A stretch of 64,000 nt of DNA from Panorpa germanica (taxonomy: Eukaryota; Arthropoda; Insecta; Mecoptera; Panorpidae): positions 24,314,759 to 24,378,758 of the forward strand of contig OY783204.1 of the NCBI GenBank assembly GCA_963678705.1, in the 5' to 3' direction. Both the position numbers and the translations under genes were made by a program. The stretch's first letter is position 1; the number at the start of each line of letters is the position of its first letter. Shown in pieces: positions 39,301 through 51,178 of the stretch. The notes beneath the pieces are model-generated. The model did no database searches and had not been told where the DNA came from. It worked only from the letters and a program-made list of their open reading frames with translations.

Positions 39301-41220
39301 TTTATTTACACCACAATGTAAATAAAACAGTGTGGAATTAAATCGTGAAAAGAAGACGCCAATAAAATTGATAAACAAGATACAAATGGATGTATCGCTG
39401 CGGATACAAATATTACTATTGTTGTAAAAAGATAACCATATATTTTTAATACATCCAATTAGAATTTGAAATCAATAAAACTAATAATAATATGTAGATA
39501 TATTTGACTTACCATTACGAGTGAGTCTTGAAGAATTATTTTTAAGTTCACTAATCAAAAACCACTAGAGCACTTTTTTTTAAATCCAGTTACAATTATT
39601 TTTCCTCGACAATTGCTAGTTGTACATTTTTACGCAGGTGTATCTGAAAGGAAAATAAAATTATATTAATATTTAACACTGCATTATTTGTATTTTGTGG
39701 AAAGTTATCTATATTTTAAATAACATCAACTTTTATAAAAGAAAACCCTATTCATGCAATAAGAGCATATCTGTTCTAGATATTTTAGGAAATAACGCTG
39801 TGTTTTGTATCTAATTTTAAGTTACTATCTAAGACCAAACATGTATCATCTACTAAACGGAGACGTAAATGAAAAGTTCCCGCGGATCAAATATGGTAAA
39901 ATGGTTAAAATTAAAAGAAGGACGAAACGTGTCCTTTCCATTCTGGACTGTTTTTAGTCGTTTCTTTAATGTTTGATTGAAATGGGCTGATATACATAAG
40001 AGGAATCTCGAAGCAAAGAGATGTTTAATGACAAATTTTGAATATTTGAGACAACCAGCGCAAACGATAGAAGATGTACTAAACTATTTAGTGGTACAGA
40101 GATATAAGCGAAAACTTGGACAGATTTTACTATATAGCGTGAATTCTAAAACCTACTGAACGAAAACGCCTATAAACTCGTTTTCTGAAGAATTTTACTT
40201 TTGTTACTTACATCCCATTGCATCTAGACGCCTTATATGTATAACGGCTTTTTTATTTACGGATTTTTATTTAAATATCCAAAAGTTTACGAAGGTATAG
40301 ATATTCCAAATTTGAATTTCAGTTTTGTCGCTAGCTCTACGTATGACATCACAGGAACTGAAATAAAACTTGATGGGATGCGTAAGCTAGCTGTTAGTAG
40401 TAAATGACATATCACACGCACAATCATATGTATCTCTGTTGTATAAAAGAGATAGCAAATCGTCGGTGTGACATCACACGCAGATTCATATTTTTATAAC
40501 TTTAGATCACTTTAATAATTAAAGGATCAAAAATAACTACTTTAATTGTTAACATCTCCTATAATCTTGCGACTTATTAACAAAAATTTGGACATTTGAA
40601 ATCTTCACAGTCAATTTTTTTTACAAGTACACAAACCGATAGGTTATTCAAGTCCAATAATAAGTTTTGTAACATTATTTAACATTTCTACATTTCTATT
40701 ATTTATACAGTCTCATTAACAATAAATTGTAACAATTGTACTGTGTTTATATGCAATTAACAGTCCCACACACACACAGACACACACACACATACGCATG
40801 CATTGATCGGTATTGATACATCACGCCAGTTGTTTTCTAGGAAGATGAGAATGTTCTGAATGCAACGCATTCCTCTCCTTCGCGGGATCTTTTTAGGTTT
40901 TAGTTCTTGTCTCGATACAGAAAAGAGAGTAGAAAGTTGTTAATTAAGTATATTAACACTATTGCAGTAACAGAGTGTGTTGTTGCAGTAAGCAAAATAA
41001 ATAAAAATATATATGTTTCATTTGTATTCAATATTTCTAATGAAGCAATTGTCTGTTATTTATTTTTTCTTATTCACCGACGGCATATTTTCTATCAGTG
41101 AAGAATTCATACTAATTTTGATAGTTTTTATGGTGTTATTCCACGAAAACATCAATCAAAAACGATCATGGTACCAAATTCATGTATATAATCCATTATG
41201 CTTAATTTCTTTAAAACTGT
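39301..41220. other. No gene recognised
   Basis: It includes a diverged MITE piece (~40245-40615) and a 60-codon frame at 39977-40159 (MKWADIHKRNLEAKRCLM) with a faint gag-like look that I cannot confirm. Confidence 0.4.
40767..40793. repeat. (CA)n microsatellite
   Basis: CA dinucleotides interrupted by one GA. Confidence 0.85.
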
Positions 41221-41579
41221 ACTATATATATTGGCAAAGTTGGTTATAATATATGTTGGCAAAGTTGTCATTTTGTCTCCGTAATAATTAAAGAGATCTA
41301 AAGTTATAAAAAAATACCACTGCATGTTACGTCACATCCGATAATGATAGTGGCGAATACGATGGTTGTGAAACAGGTATAATAATTATATTATTTTTTC
41401 TTTGACGTCATACGCAGAGGTACAACAAGCTGCAGAACTTAAATTTAAATTTAATATAACTATAACTTTGCAACTTGTGGATATTTAAAAATAATAAAAA
41501 CGTCAATATACGTGTCTTAACCTTTATTTCAATAAAAAGTTAAAAAACGATCGCTAAAAAATGAGCTCACAACCCCATT
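41221..41579. mobile_element. Diverged AATGGGC-family MITE
   Basis: Internal blocks (cattttgtctcc..taattaaagag, cgatcgctaaaaaatgag) and the end caaccccatt recall the family, but with many changes and a shorter centre. A similarly diverged piece covers roughly 40245-40615. Confidence 0.5.
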
Positions 41580-41885
41580 AGAACAATATCCCGTTAGAAA
41601 CTTTTCTCTTAATAACCTCTAAAGTTTTGATTGTTGTGCCTTAACAGTTTGTATGCGTGATTGTCGGCACCCGTTTAGATATGTGTATGAGGGTATTTCC
41701 GTAGACATTGCGTTCCTCGTGCCAATGGTGAACAGTGCTCTATTCACTTCCATATAATTCATTCCCCTTCCGAACGAACACGCTTCACTTATTAGTTTGG
41801 ACACATGCAGAAGCAATTTCTGCTCAAAGTTCGCGAGTTTAGGGTATGTAAAGACTGGCAATACACACCTCTAGAAGTAGAGGAA

Positions 41886-42117
41886 ATTCAACCATGATTT
41901 ACTGCACACAGTGTAGTGTATAACTCGTACTGCGTTGTGCTTCAAGGTCGATCCCCGAACCAGCGCTATCATTTCTGGGTTTGGTTGTTAACCAGTTTAT
42001 TAGATTATGTCCTTAAATAATTAAAAACTTATTAAGCAGTGGTGTAGCTCAACATATATGAAACCTCGACACCATAAAAACTGTGAACATGGTCGATAAA
42101 TTAAATAAATGCTTATA
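41886..42117 (+). repeat. Diverged SINE-like segment
   Basis: It shares with 5926-6170 the order B-box-like aaggtcgatccccgaac, aaaaacttattaagcag.ggtgtagctca, cgacaccataaaaact and an AAATAAATG end. Confidence 0.5.
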
Positions 42118-43239
42118 TTACGTATTAATTTTTTTTCTTTTGTATTTTTTCAAAACGCATTCCACTTATTCATTCAATTCATTAACTAAGGCCCTTAATT
42201 TATGGCCCGATATCTCTCAAAACGATCAGGATCAGAATCGGGCAACAGGTTGCATGTAGCCAACCGCCAGAAACCAGTAAAATAAAATATCGTGTTTTCT
42301 GATCTGGGGTAATAGCCATTTAACAATATTGCAATGTTATTGTTTATTGCGGCATTTTTTGCGTGTAGTACTTTGCGGCTGTGCGAAGGTTTGCGTTTTT
42401 ATGGTTTGCTTGAGTGCCTGACAGAAATTTATAAATGTGGATATAATTTATATCATAACAAGTGATTTTTATGAATACTAGTATATATTTTACAGTCTAT
42501 TTATTTCGATATTAATTTTATATGGATTTTGTTTTATGTGTTAGTACATTTATTTATACGTAGGTACATCTCGCTAAACACAGTTACTTATCTGTAATGT
42601 TTCTTCAACATAAAAAGTTTACTTTTACACTAGGTAAATTAAATTTTTCATTCTCCTTTTCACCATTATTTAAATAATATACATTCAAAAGTGGCCCAGG
42701 TTATTGACTTTTCAAAAGGTAAAACCACTTGTTAAATGCAATGAAATAAAATTGCGAAACGTATAATTCATTAATTTTTATTGATTTTTTGTGGATTATA
42801 TAAAAAAATATATGTTTTAAATTATATATAAACCTGTAATTTATAGTTTATTTAAATGCTGGTACACACAGACAGACACAGCCTCCGATGTGTGTAGATT
42901 TATCTCATATGTATTATATGAATGTATTATATTTAAATGAATCGCGTTGATTCATATTATTTAAACTTGTTTTAACTTTTACTTTCCCAGTAAAGTTGCC
43001 TGGGCCTGTGTGGCCTGGCCTGGCCTGTGTAGTGGCCTGGGTTGTATGCAGTATGGGAAACCATTATAGGTAATTATAATAATCACTAAAATAAAGCAAC
43101 TATCTATTTCGAAATGTGATTTAGATACATATTTGATATTTGCTTAAGTAAAAACACGGATAAAAACTTGTTGAACATTCTCGTATGAAATATCTGCTTT
43201 CTTAAAGGGTCAATCACACTGGAAATTGTTGCTTATATA
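42118..43239. other. No gene seen
   Basis: Non-coding apart from the GGCCTG minisatellite. Confidence 0.45.
43000..43040. repeat. GC-rich GGCCTG minisatellite
   Basis: Degenerate repeats of tggcctg and cctgtgt in otherwise very AT-rich sequence. Confidence 0.7.
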
Positions 43240-43547
43240 AATGTGTCCAATGTCATGTGGCCAACGTTCACGTTGGAAGAAGTTTGGGCTGGTGTCAGTC
43301 TTTTGACCCGCGTCAAAAGGGATTTTTCTACCCCTACCACACACTTAATGCACATCGTCCAACAAAGGAAGGTTTTATACTTAAAGTTTCTTTATTTACT
43401 TGAAAGTTTTTGTTAAACAGTGTCAGTGTCCATAATATCAACAAATTAATAAAATAAATAAATCATTTGGATCAAATATTCGTTCCACCGTGTAGTAGAA
43501 AACTTGCCATCTCAATCTTTCTATATTTGACTCACACGTTGAAGGCC
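43240..43547. repeat. Unclassified interspersed repeat, copy 2 (inverted)
   Basis: Inverted partner of 11376-11705, ending 54 bp before the palindromic MITE at 43601. No terminal repeats or coding domain are seen. Confidence 0.65.
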
Positions 43548-43600
43548 ATACTGATTGATGTTCCCTTTACAGCGAACGCATGAGATATCTAATAAATATC

Positions 43601-43818
43601 TATAGTTCAAATTACGAGAGTTCGGCGGCGACTCATACTTAAAACAAGTTGTGCCGTAAAAACTTCTGATACAACGAAATAGCACTGACTCACTTATTTT
43701 TCTATAACGTATATTGGAAGGAATAAGATTAAATTCATTATCGTATCATAGATTTATACGGCTCTTATAACCTCTTTTAAGTATGAGTTGCCGTCGAACT
43801 CTCGTAATTTAAACTATA
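43601..43818. mobile_element. TA-flanked palindromic MITE, copy 7
   Basis: TATAGTTCAAATTACGAGAG … CTCGTAATTTAAACTATA, full length; closest in sequence and orientation to the copy at 17017. Confidence 0.85.
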
Positions 43819-45170
43819 ACAAATATTTCTTTCTTTTTTATTTATCAACGTCAGCGCTATTTCCGATATAAGTTCTACCACAGACAACCTCATAAAATGT
43901 TGACAGTATTTATGATGTCCCGGGATCGAATCCGAAGACTCAGTAGTCTGTGTAATATATTAAAAAATTACAATATCAACAGAATTACAGAAGGAACTAA
44001 ATAGTCCATAATACGTTATGTATTATTCGAGAAAAACGCGTTGTAAAAAAGCAAGCGCTGTAATATTTTGTTCGCACTGTCAGAGATGACAGCGGCGCCT
44101 ATTTTGAAACATATTTCCGGCGCCAGATTGCACACAAAGTTCTAATATGTTACTTGAACACGCTAAAAGTAACGGAAAAGTACGATAATGTAATTACATT
44201 TATTATTAAAATAATGTAATGAATCATTTACTTAATATAAGTATTATTAGTCAGTGAAGAATATTTAAACATTGCTAATTACCTTCAAGTGCTACTTTAA
44301 TGAATTATTAATTAATATTGACAGGTAAATTTTTCAATTTAATATTTACGTTATATGCTTATTTGCTATTTAGAAATGTAACCATCAAATCAATTGACAT
44401 TTTCTATTGATAATTTCTCGAAAGGTGCGAAAGACCTTATACAGTTTTTTAGATCAAAAATTTCTTTTTAAATAAGCAAATAACTTAAAATAAATATTTA
44501 TTATTGTCATTACTAAAGGTAACATATATATAACCATAATAATGACATCGTATATAAATATAAATAGACTTAACAATTAGTAATGTAAAATAATTAAATA
44601 AATCTCATAATTACCAAAGAAGAATTTCTTATAGTGTAACTATTACTCCATTTTTATAACCTTAAAACATAAAACTAACCGTTTATATTTATAAAAACAC
44701 TTTATACGTCACGAAAATGTCACAGTAAACATAAGGCTATTGTATATAACACGTGTTTTATTAACGATGTACACATTTATTTAAACAACAGCTTGTAAAA
44801 CTTTATTTAAGTAACAATTTAACCACACATGAACGCGATTGTGCCTTGACTAAAACTAAATAAATAAATATTGTGGTTGAACGTTGGTAAAAAGCATCAG
44901 GTTTGTATTTCCCCTCTTCTACCTGGGTCTGCACGTAAGATAGTATATGTATTGTATTATTATACCCTTTCTCCTTCGACCTAGGTGTATCAGGAACTAC
45001 GTGCAATCTTAGAAGAAGCGAAGAACAGGTAAAAGAAATAATTAAGAACTGTATACTACCGCCATCTTGAAATAACGAGTGTCATAAGTCTTTAGCAAAG
45101 CTTACAACCATAATATTATAGATCACTTTATTATTAGTTTTAAACTTTATTATTAATTATTAATTTTATG
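43819..45170. other. No gene seen
   Basis: A reverse B-box-like sequence (cgggatcgaatccga) near 43920 suggests a SINE remnant. The rest is AT-rich. Confidence 0.45.
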
Positions 45171-45703
45171 TTTAATTATTTTTTAATAACTCCTTATATG
45201 TTCAGAGATATTAACAATTAAAAAAGTCATTTTGTCTCTTTAATTATTAAAGGGATTCAACGTTGTACACATTCCAAGTGCATGTGACATCACAATCTCT
45301 TAATCGACATCATAAATCTCTGCTATATGTATTTATAAATCAAAATATAAAATATTATTTACAGCCATTTCAAGGAACAATCAAATTTCAATATTATGTC
45401 TGCCTTAGCAGGGTTAAATAAGATAAAAACTTATTACTCTTTGATTTGACTTGATTATTAGACTACCAACAGCTACAAAATATTATCCCAGCACTGACCT
45501 ACTCAACAAATAACTGACGTTAAAATGCATTTCACGTCATAAAAATATGGCCGACCATTTCTAGCGCTAAAACTACAATTCAAACTTTTAATTGCTATAT
45601 ATAGATATTTAATAAAACAGACACGCCAATACACATTTATTAACATTAATTTCAATCAACAATTGAAAAATCGACCACTAAAAAATGAGGACACAAGCCC
45701 ATT
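45171..45703. mobile_element. AATGGGC-type MITE, inverted copy downstream of the P450
   Basis: This is the reverse complement of the element at 48467. The right end (ACACAAGCCCATT) is intact; the left end is lost and replaced by unrelated AT-rich sequence near 45171. It stops about 130 bp from the P450 stop codon. Confidence 0.75.
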
Positions 45704-45769
45704 GTTAATTAAAATTTATGAAAAATAGTTTTATTATAGCTACATACATACTTACAATAGCTATAATTA

Positions 45770-45775
45770 TTTATT
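45770..45775 (-). terminator. Putative poly(A) signal of the P450
   Basis: AATAAA on the minus strand lies 57 bases past the stop codon, between the gene and the MITE ending at 45703. It is the first canonical signal downstream. Confidence 0.55.
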
Positions 45776-45831
45776 CAAATTAATTATATACTACTGCTAC
45801 TTACTTTAAATAAGATATTGATTAAAATACA

Positions 45832-48800
45832 TTATATTCGATTTGTTATCTTCAACCAAAACCCATCTGCAGATCGTATGGAAATATCGCTGATAAGTAC
45901 AAGATCAGATTCCTTTTTATCTGTTGAAAACTTGTATCTACTCACAAGTTCAGCTATAATAGTTTTCATGCACATTATTGAATAAGCTCGACCTAAAAAT
46001 GTATCGCCTGATTACATGCAACTATTTATACACTTTTTATCTGAATATAAATAAACTACTAGCCTGGACAAGATCTTGGTCCTGCACTAAAAGGAATATA
46101 GCAATATGGATCTCTCTCTGCAATTTTATAAGGAAGAAAATTATCAGGATTGAATTCATGACAATTGGGGCCCCAATATTTCTCCAATCGATGATTAACA
46201 AATGGTGAAATAGCTATATTACATCCAGCAGGTATCACTTTATCTTCTATGTACAATCAAATTTCAGAATTATAATAACGGATACTAGTATATTTAGAAA
46301 AACAAGATAAAATGTTTTACCAAATTTGAAATCTTCTTGTAGTTGCCGTAAAAGAATTACACCAACAGGAAATAATCTATTTGCTTCCTTTATTACCTGT
46401 AAAAATATTAATTGTTGTTACAGGAGTTATTAGGATTGCGTTATATATGTCGCAGGCGTTTCTGTTTAAATTTAAATAAAATACTCGCATACCATATCTA
46501 AATACTGCATTTTGGGTAAATCGTCAACAACTACAGGTCGATTTGATTCCCCTAGTATACTCCTTATTTCTTGATACACCTTTTCTTGAATTTCAGGTTT
46601 AATCCCAAACATCAAAAATACAAAACAGCAGGTGACTGCAGTAGTATCTTGCGACTATAAAGAAAATTAGAACAAAAAATAAAACTAGTTAAATTGACTA
46701 TTTATAAAGAATATTTAAAAATTACTGCTGCAAATAATGTCACTATTTCGTCAAAAAGTTCTTCGTCATTTAGATCGTCAGTTTCGGACATCGTTTGTAT
46801 TAAGTATTCCAGCATTGAAGAAGGTTTCGAATCGAATTTGTTTTTATACTCTTGCTTTTTGCTTGAAATTATCTATAAAAATTAAAATAACTGTTACAAT
46901 CGAAGCCCCACGTTTTTATTATTTAGAAGTTGTTTACATTTGTTGTTGAAACTATTTCTAAAATTACCTTTTTTACAAAACCATGAAAGAATTGGAGCGC
47001 TTCATACTGCTCCTTACCATATTTACTGTGTTCAAAAATCCAATCAGAAAGAAGCCATGGTTTTTGAATTCTTCGAACGAGTGATTTATAAATCCTGCAA
47101 AATAAATACAAGCAACACTCACTACACATAAAGAAATAAAAATACGCCTGTGAGTCATACTTACATTTCAACACTTTTAATAAATTCTTGATTTTGTTGA
47201 TTCTGTGTATGCATTTGAATCCCCATTAAAGTTTCTATATTAAATTAAAATTTATTCTTTAAATATGTTTATTGAAATATAGATTATAATAAAATATAAA
47301 AATTACCGCAGACGATATCAATTGTACAAGCAGTTACAAATTCATTTAGGTCAAACTCATCACCATCAATCTTAGTTCTTAATTTCTCCACCATAATCCC
47401 ACTTTGAGCGCTGAACACGCTTACGAATGAATTTAAATTTCGCATTGTCAACGTAGTGTTTATAAGTTTTCGGTGTGATCGCCATGATGTTGTATCAGAA
47501 TTTGTAATCAAACCATTTCCAACAAAAGGTTTTGATACTTTATAAAGAAACCCTTTAGGATTTGTTTTTGTTGTTGAAAGTATTATTTGCACATGCTCTG
47601 GTGATGATAAACAAAAATGTAAATGTGATCCTATCCACAACCTGAATCCAGAAGGGGAGGTATTGAACAGGCGTTGTAGATTAGGGAGGTAATCTAAAAA
47701 ATAGAATTTGTATTATTAATTTAAACAATTATTTCTTATTTAAATATTGGCGCGGTAGCGAATCCTTGCTATCAACTACTGCCATCTGTGGATTGCTAGT
47801 TTAACGAGATTATATATGCTGCTAGAAACATGAAGTGGTAAGAGTAGAAAAAGGTGACTTTATTTTTTGCTAAATATTTAATGAAATTAGCAGTCGCAAT
47901 GTAACAGCTATCAGTTGACGATAATTAATATATTATGTAAATTATATTATGGTCATTGTTTATATGATTCATCGCAGCATGAATTTACATTCCATTGTTC
48001 AGCCGAATTCTCAAGATCAAACTTTCTTACAACCAATTATGTTTTTATTCATGGACATTCAGTTTTCAAGGTTTATGAAATTTTAGCATGTATAACTCAA
48101 GCTTTCTGAGAGAAGTAACACCAAGGTTTTGCGAAATCTCTCGTTTACATCTCTTAGGTTTACAGAGGTTGCATTACTTTCAATGACCTATGAACCCAGA
48201 ATGAGTTATATCAAAATGTGATGAAAATACTACTCATTATTTTTATCACTTAACACAGTTACTTATATTTAAGTTTTATTTAACATAACATGTTCCATGT
48301 TAATATAATGTAAAGTTACATAACAAAGATAATCTTTCGGCACAAATTTACATTTCCTGACCTAAATAAACTTTTTATGTAAGATTATATAATGATACAT
48401 ATTAAATTAATATGTTAGTATAATATCTCCTATTTCTTTTGCATTTATATAATGAAAATGTAATAGAATGGGCTTGTGTCCTCATTTTTAGTGGTCGATT
48501 TTTCAATTGTTGATTGAAATTGATGTTAATAAATGTGTATTGGCGTGCCTATTTGATTAAATATCTAAATGTTGACGGAGATATAGTAATTAAAAATTTT
48601 GAATTGTAGTTTTAGCGCTAGAAATGGTCGGCCATATTTTTATGACGTGAAATGCATTTTAACGTCAGTTATTTGTTGAGTATGTCAGTACTGTGGTGTA
48701 ATGTTTTGTAGCTGTTGGTATTTGAAATAATCAAATCAAGTCAAGAATAATAAGTTCTTATTTTATTTAACCCTGTTACGGCAGACATAATAATGAAATT

Positions 48801-49426
48801 TTATTGTTTCTTGAAATAGCTGTAAATAATATTTGATATTTTGATATATAAATACACATAGCAGAGATTTATGCATGCATTTGGAATATGTACAACGTTG
48901 AATCCCTTTAATAATTAAAGAAACAAAATGACTTTTTTAATTGTAAATATCTCCTAACATATAAGGAGTTATTAAAAAATAATTGAACATTTGAGGTTCT
49001 AGTAACCCACTTTATCAATATATAGTACACTTTTATAGAAATTAAGACATAGGACACAAGCCCATTATGTTAAAATTGAATAGAACTGATCTACTTTCAA
49101 TTCAATATCTAATATATGTTACGTAACGTGTACCATTACCTTACATTATATTTACCTAATAACTGTTATGTATAGGTAAACGTTTTATGTTAAATAAATT
49201 TTAAATATATGTAAAAGTATTTAAGGGTAATATACAAATACAAAACAATACCTTTAGCATGTAGTCCAAGTTCCAATGCATTTCCAAAAATAGGTAGCGT
49301 CCAAGAAGGTCCACCACAGCTAGCGGAAAATATATATAGCTTCCTTCTTTGCCAGTGGTACTTAAATAATTGAAAAATCAAATTCACAATCAGAAAACAA
49401 AGTATGACTACTATAATAATGGTCAT
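45832..49426 (-). CDS. Cytochrome P450, CYP4 clan (possibly CYP341-like), 9 exons, 495 aa
   Basis: Seen on the minus strand: exons 49426-49252, 47693-47307, 47234-47165, 47094-46968, 46872-46726, 46654-46493, 46396-46321, 46246-46064 and 45992-45832. Phases agree throughout (1488 nt with stop, TAA at 45834-45832). An N-terminal membrane anchor (MTIIIVVILCFLIVNLIFQL) is followed by GGPSWTLPIFGN. The I-helix reads AASQDTT (301-307), with Ser where Gly is common. The K-helix ExxR is E360-R363, FNPDNF replaces the usual PxRF motif, and the haem loop FSAGPRSCPG has its axial Cys at 441. CETLMG fits the CYP4 clan. Known: such enzymes are ER-bound monooxygenases using NADPH-P450 reductase; the substrate cannot be told. 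All introns are GT-AG except the last, which starts GC. Intron 1 (1.56 kb) carries a MITE. Full length and intact, so likely functional. The CYP341 assignment is only a guess from memory of the family. Confidence 0.92.
45993..46063 (-). other. GC-AG intron (intron 8) of the P450
   Basis: After the haem-loop codons TGT CCA G the minus strand reads GCTAGT, with no GT usable in frame. The intron ends tttttag at 45993, and the next exon restores Gly then RAYSIMCMK, the normal CYP4 L-helix. The 71-nt intron therefore uses a GC donor (AG|GCTAGT). Reading through would stop at once (GGC TAG). Confidence 0.8.
48467..49066. mobile_element. AATGGGC-type MITE in P450 intron 1
   Basis: It begins AATGGGCTTGTGTCCTC and ends GGACACAAGCCCATT, so the terminal inverted repeat is about 15 bp. 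It is ~600 bp, non-coding, and shares most of its length with copies at 19001, 45171 (inverted) and 63366. No clear target duplication is seen. It lies wholly inside intron 1 of the P450. Confidence 0.8.
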
Positions 49427-49499
49427 TTTGCAATATCAGTTTAATTCCTGTGTACTTTAGAGTCGTGATACAGAATGCAACAAATTCGGTGATGCATCC

Positions 49500-49507
49500 T
49501 TTATATA
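49500..49507 (-). promoter_or_regulatory. Putative TATA box of the P450
   Basis: The minus strand reads TATATAAA here, 74 bases before the ATG at 49426. This spacing would give a 5' UTR of roughly 45-50 nt. It is a single-motif prediction in AT-rich DNA, supported only by its position. Confidence 0.5.
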
Positions 49508-51097
49508 AGTACAAACGCATGCAGTTATTCTGTCTGCTACACTTTAACATGAGAAAAAACATTGTTTCGTTAGCCATAACTCACTGCAAAGTATTCTGTT
49601 AAATTTACACTGTAAGTTCAATATGTAATTTTAGGGAAAAAAATATTTTAAGAGATATTTTATCATCTATAGACCTTCTCTATTATACAAAAAGTAAACA
49701 AAATTTATGTTTTCTGAAATAAATAAAAGAGAATATTAATAAAACAAACGTTTTTTTAAAAAAAAGAATCATCCACTAAATAGCACCGAAATTTTAAACT
49801 AATTGGTTTGTTCTGAGCAGTAAGAAAGTTAATCAAATTTTGCATCTGTATATAAGTATTACTTTGAGAGAAAAGAAAGATTTCTTTTGCAACCAATCGC
49901 ATATTGAATAGTCTACCGATAGAAAATAAAATGTTATCTTTAGAAAAAAATATTACATTAAATAATACATGAAATATTATTAAATTTCGTTTACTTGCAA
50001 TATTAACAGTATTTAAGGCATTATACACATTTTGTGTTTACTTTGTTAGTTTAATTTACGCCTAATATTTTATTTCCTTCAGAGAGATCACGGTTAATTC
50101 ATTGAGTGAATCACTTGATTATTCGAGCTCCAGTTTAATTTCCGTGAACTGGATAAATAATAGAAATAAATTTAGCAAATTAGTAAGCAACTGAAAAATA
50201 AAAGTATATAAATGGCTAGGTCAATCAAATGGCCAGTGGCTAGGTCAATCAAAAACTAATAAAAGATCATTTATTTAATTTTCAGTTGAAATGCTAACCG
50301 AGATTCAATTCTATTACAACTAGACACAACTCTACTTCTAATGTTATAGTTCCTTTATAATTGCACGCTATGAATATTCGGTTCATGTGTTCATTTATTT
50401 GAAATATAAATTTTGTTCAAGATTTGTTACCGAACAACACCGGGTAGAATTGGTTTAATATATTTAAAAATATGTTTATCAATCTACTTTTGGAAGTAAC
50501 CGAAGGTTCAGACACTTGTTCACCTTTGTACATATTAAATAATAATGGTGAAAAGAGTTTATTAATTTTATTCAAGAATTCGTCAGATACATAATTTAAT
50601 TGGGTATTTCAAAAAAGGAAACTAATTAGTCTTATGGTTAAATAAATGAAAAGACCGTAATTGTTATTAATTAAGATAAAGTAACTATTACTTTACACAT
50701 AACAACAGTAAAAAATATGTGGAAGCATATGTGTTCCAACACATATTTGAATTTTAAGTGTAAAATTACCTTTTTACTAAAAGTTTAATTAGTTTAAATC
50801 AATCCTAGTCTTTTTTTAAATAAATTTTAATTAACATTATTTTAAATGTAATTCAATGTTTTAGTTTTGGATCTAAGTAATAGAGGGCACTATATATTAC
50901 TCTGGTAAATTTTTAATTTATAAATCATATTTATAGATTAATTAGGTTTAATATTTATTAATATTTTATAAAGAATAACAGAAATATGAAATAAACCTAC
51001 TTACAAATTAACATATTACGATATAAGTAATTTAAATAATGACATTCGGTCTGTCAAAATGATGTGAGTAACTTCATATCATAAACTTCAACTATTA
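49508..51097. other. Intergenic space between divergent P450 and Brd7-9
   Basis: AT-rich and stop-dense. No TATA-like element stands out before Brd7-9. No named repeat is recognised here, in contrast to both flanking regions. Confidence 0.5.
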
Positions 51098-51178
51098 ATG
51101 GCGGCGACCTGGAGGTCTCCAAGTCTTTCAGACAAATTGTTTACAAAAAGCCAAGCCATTACATCATTAACAAGTGAA
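51098..51178 (+). promoter_or_regulatory. In-frame upstream ATG before Brd7-9 start
   Basis: An ATG at 51098-51100 (context ttaATGG) opens 27 codons, MAATWRSPSLSDKLF and on, that run without a stop into the family-type start MGSKKHKKHK at 51179. I kept 51179 as the start because family members begin MGKKHKKHK. The upstream ATG could give an N-terminally extended isoform (1092 aa) or be a leaky start. Confidence 0.5.

Noticed and set aside
46059-46256. P450 as a pseudogene truncated after the haem Cys
   Set aside because: The missing C-terminus was found at 45992-45832 in the right phase, preceded by a good acceptor; a GC donor explains the apparent stop.
46694-47131. Several plus-strand frames over the P450 exons
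   Set aside because: They overlap confirmed minus-strand exons and introns and have no family resemblance.
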